Shown here piece by piece: positions 62,646 through 64,000 of a stretch of DNA of 64,000 bases. The first letter of the stretch is position 1, and each line of letters opens with the position of its first letter. The stretch is taken from contig NZ_AP018049.1 in the NCBI RefSeq assembly GCF_003609775.1, positions 1,116,001 through 1,180,000 of the forward strand, written 5' to 3'. This DNA comes from Prevotella melaninogenica. GTDB taxonomy: Bacteria > Bacteroidota > Bacteroidia > Bacteroidales > Bacteroidaceae. The notes under the pieces are model-generated. The model made no database searches. It saw nothing but the letters and a program-made list of their open reading frames with translations, and was not told the DNA's origin. A program made the position numbers and the translations under genes.

Positions 62646-62729
62646 TTGCTGTCACTCCTATCACTCAATTTAGTAATTTAACTAATTGGTTGACAGAACA
62701 TTGAAACAATATGTTAAAATGACAGCAAA
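62646..62729. repeat. 84-bp TGTCA element, copy D
   Basis: TTGCTGTCACTCCTATCACTCA at one end, ATATGTTAAAATGACAGCAAA at the other, TTAACTAATTGGTT in the middle. The rest of the gap 62515-62838 has no gene. Confidence 0.8.
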
Positions 62730-62838
62730 TAAAAATAAAACTACTATTCGTAATACCCCCATCTTACTTTAGTAGATTTTATCACTCCATATTTCGGAAG
62801 AATCAACAAACAACCTCTAACAATAAAGAATATAATAT

Positions 62839-64000
62839 ATGAGGAAACTCATTCAAGGTGGAACTATCGTCAATGAAGGGCGAAGCTTTATTGGTTCGCT
62901 CATCATAGAGGACGATTGTATCATAGAGATTATAGAAAATAACGAAACGCCCCGTGGAGAATTTGACGAAATCGTCAACGCCACGGGGTGCTTTGTATTA
63001 CCGGGTGTTATTGATGACCATGTTCACTTTCGTGAGCCGGGTTTAACGGAAAAGGCTGACATTGAAAGTGAGAGTCGTGCGGCGGCATACGGCGGCATCA
63101 CCTCTTACTTTGAGATGCCAAACACGAACCCACAAACGACTATGTTAGAGGCTTTACAAGACAAGTGGGAACGCGCAAAACAATCGAGTTATGTTAACTA
63201 TAGCTTCTTCATTGGTGCAACAAATGCCAATTATAAACTATTCTCTCAACTCGACATCCACACTATTCCTGGAATAAAACTCTTCATGGGAGCCTCAACA
63301 GGTAATATGCTTGTAGATAGACGTGAAGCATTAGAACAGACCTTCCGTACTGCCGCTGAATTAAACCTACCAGTGATGACACATTGTGAGGATTCTGGTA
63401 TTATCAACGATAACATGAAAGTGGCCAAAGAACAATTTGGTGACGACCCCGATATAACACATCATTGGCAGATACGCAGTGCTGAGGCATGCTGGGTTTC
63501 CTCTCAGTTAGCTGTAGAATTAGCACGAAAATACAAAACACAACTTCACATAGCACATATCTCTACTGAGAAGGAACTTTCGTTGGCTAATCAACCTGAA
63601 GATGAAGGAAGAATTACTTTAGAGGCTGTTATTGCACACATTACTTTCTCCAACGAAGACTACCTTACGAAGAAAGCGCTTATAAAGTGTAATCCTTCTG
63701 TCAAGACCAATACTGACCGAACTGCAATTCGCAAGGCACTCACAGATGGACGTATTTCAGTGATTGGCACCGACCATGCTCCACATCTATTGTCACAGAA
63801 GCAAGGTGGCTGCTCTAAGGCAGCATCAGGTATGCCGATGATTCAGTTCTCACTTGTTACAATGCTTGAATTGGTTGACGAAGGAGTACTTACAATCGAG
63901 CAAATGGTAGAGCTGATGTCACACGCACCAGCACGTCTATTCTGCATTGACCAACGAGGTTTCTTACGTAAAGGGTATAAAGCTGACATAGCTATCGTTG
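62839..64000 (+). CDS. pyrC: Dihydroorotase, partial at the window end
   Basis: 387 codons are present and the frame is open at the right edge. It interconverts carbamoyl aspartate and dihydroorotate. The metal ligands H61 and H63 are in DDHVHFREPG. The carbamylated Lys lies in GIKLFMGAS, further His in THCED and IAHIST, and the catalytic Asp in GTDHAPH. The long AllB-like form is class I. PyrD and PyrK, which act on the product, are about 35 kb away. Confidence 0.92.
   Translation, partial: MRKLIQGGTIVNEGRSFIGSLIIEDDCIIEIIENNETPRGEFDEIVNATGCFVLPGVIDDHVHFREPGLTEKADIESESRAAAYGGITSYFEMPNTNPQTTMLEALQDKWERAKQSSYVNYSFFIGATNANYKLFSQLDIHTIPGIKLFMGASTGNMLVDRREALEQTFRTAAELNLPVMTHCEDSGIINDNMKVAKEQFGDDPDITHHWQIRSAEACWVSSQLAVELARKYKTQLHIAHISTEKELSLANQPEDEGRITLEAVIAHITFSNEDYLTKKALIKCNPSVKTNTDRTAIRKALTDGRISVIGTDHAPHLLSQKQGGCSKAASGMPMIQFSLVTMLELVDEGVLTIEQMVELMSHAPARLFCIDQRGFLRKGYKADIAIV

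Overview
The window looks like a chromosomal segment of a Prevotella-like member of the Bacteroidota, probably close to the oral P. melaninogenica group. This is inferred from the gene repertoire, not from a database comparison. Supporting signs are Bacteroidota-type promoters (TAnnTTTG at -7, sometimes TTTG about 19-20 bp upstream), weak Shine-Dalgarno sites, an AT-rich composition, long AT-rich intergenic gaps, and family markers such as a DUF4827 lipoprotein, Bacteroidota LptD, a Cbp1-like lipoprotein and an OmpA-family barrel protein.

Layout. 1-6400: tail of secG, tRNA-His, then a small unknown gene and a giant DUF5724/DUF4132 protein. 6800-10200 (minus): glmM with a DUF4827 lipoprotein, and a patatin-like hydrolase. 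10200-16900 (plus): aminopeptidase P, a secreted C1-type peptidase, recJ, recQ. 17100-28300 (mostly minus): acyl-ACP thioesterase, OmpA protein, an ffh-folD-TPR-2-oxoacid:ferredoxin oxidoreductase operon, a small membrane protein, pyrD and pyrK. 28300-30900: gene-poor, with repeats, a decayed transposase and an XRE regulator. 30900-35600: holA, an HsdR_N-like protein, a TerB/DnaJ protein, a cyclophilin, and a TM2/DUF2752/CD225 trio. 36000-40000: a candidate small transcript, the agmatine route to putrescine (aguA, aguB), and asnA. 40270-46000: tRNA-Arg with two decayed tRNA-like copies behind it, a dicarboxylate symporter, pepT and a CPA2 antiporter. 46300-52300: an SF1 helicase-nuclease fusion, a Cbp1-like lipoprotein, a Nif3-like protein and a zinc-ribbon coiled-coil protein. 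52600-58500 (minus): lptD with three downstream genes (two PLP enzymes of sulfur amino acids, one nitroreductase). 58800-64000: dnaX, a DivIC-like protein, a membrane protein, a DUF4369 lipoprotein and the start of pyrC.

Most genes are housekeeping: replication and repair (holA, dnaX, recJ, recQ), pyrimidine synthesis (pyrC, pyrD, pyrK), one-carbon metabolism (folD), protein targeting (ffh, secG), the envelope (glmM, lptD, OmpA) and anaerobic 2-oxoacid oxidation. The unusual material is mostly non-coding. It includes three families of dispersed intergenic repeats: a modular CAC-N5-GTG family at seven or more loci, an 84-85 bp family with TGTCA-type terminal inverted repeats at four loci, and a GCCCTTTT 22-24 bp periodic family at two loci. 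It also includes tRNA-Arg with transcribed-looking tRNA-like tandem copies, and a pair of near-perfect promoters facing each other inside an inverted repeat between holA and its neighbour.

The best candidates for undescribed protein functions are the DUF4132 giant with its small partner and the solitary helicase-nuclease at 46345-49059. The latter resembles the architecture of single-gene anti-phage proteins, but nothing here proves that role.
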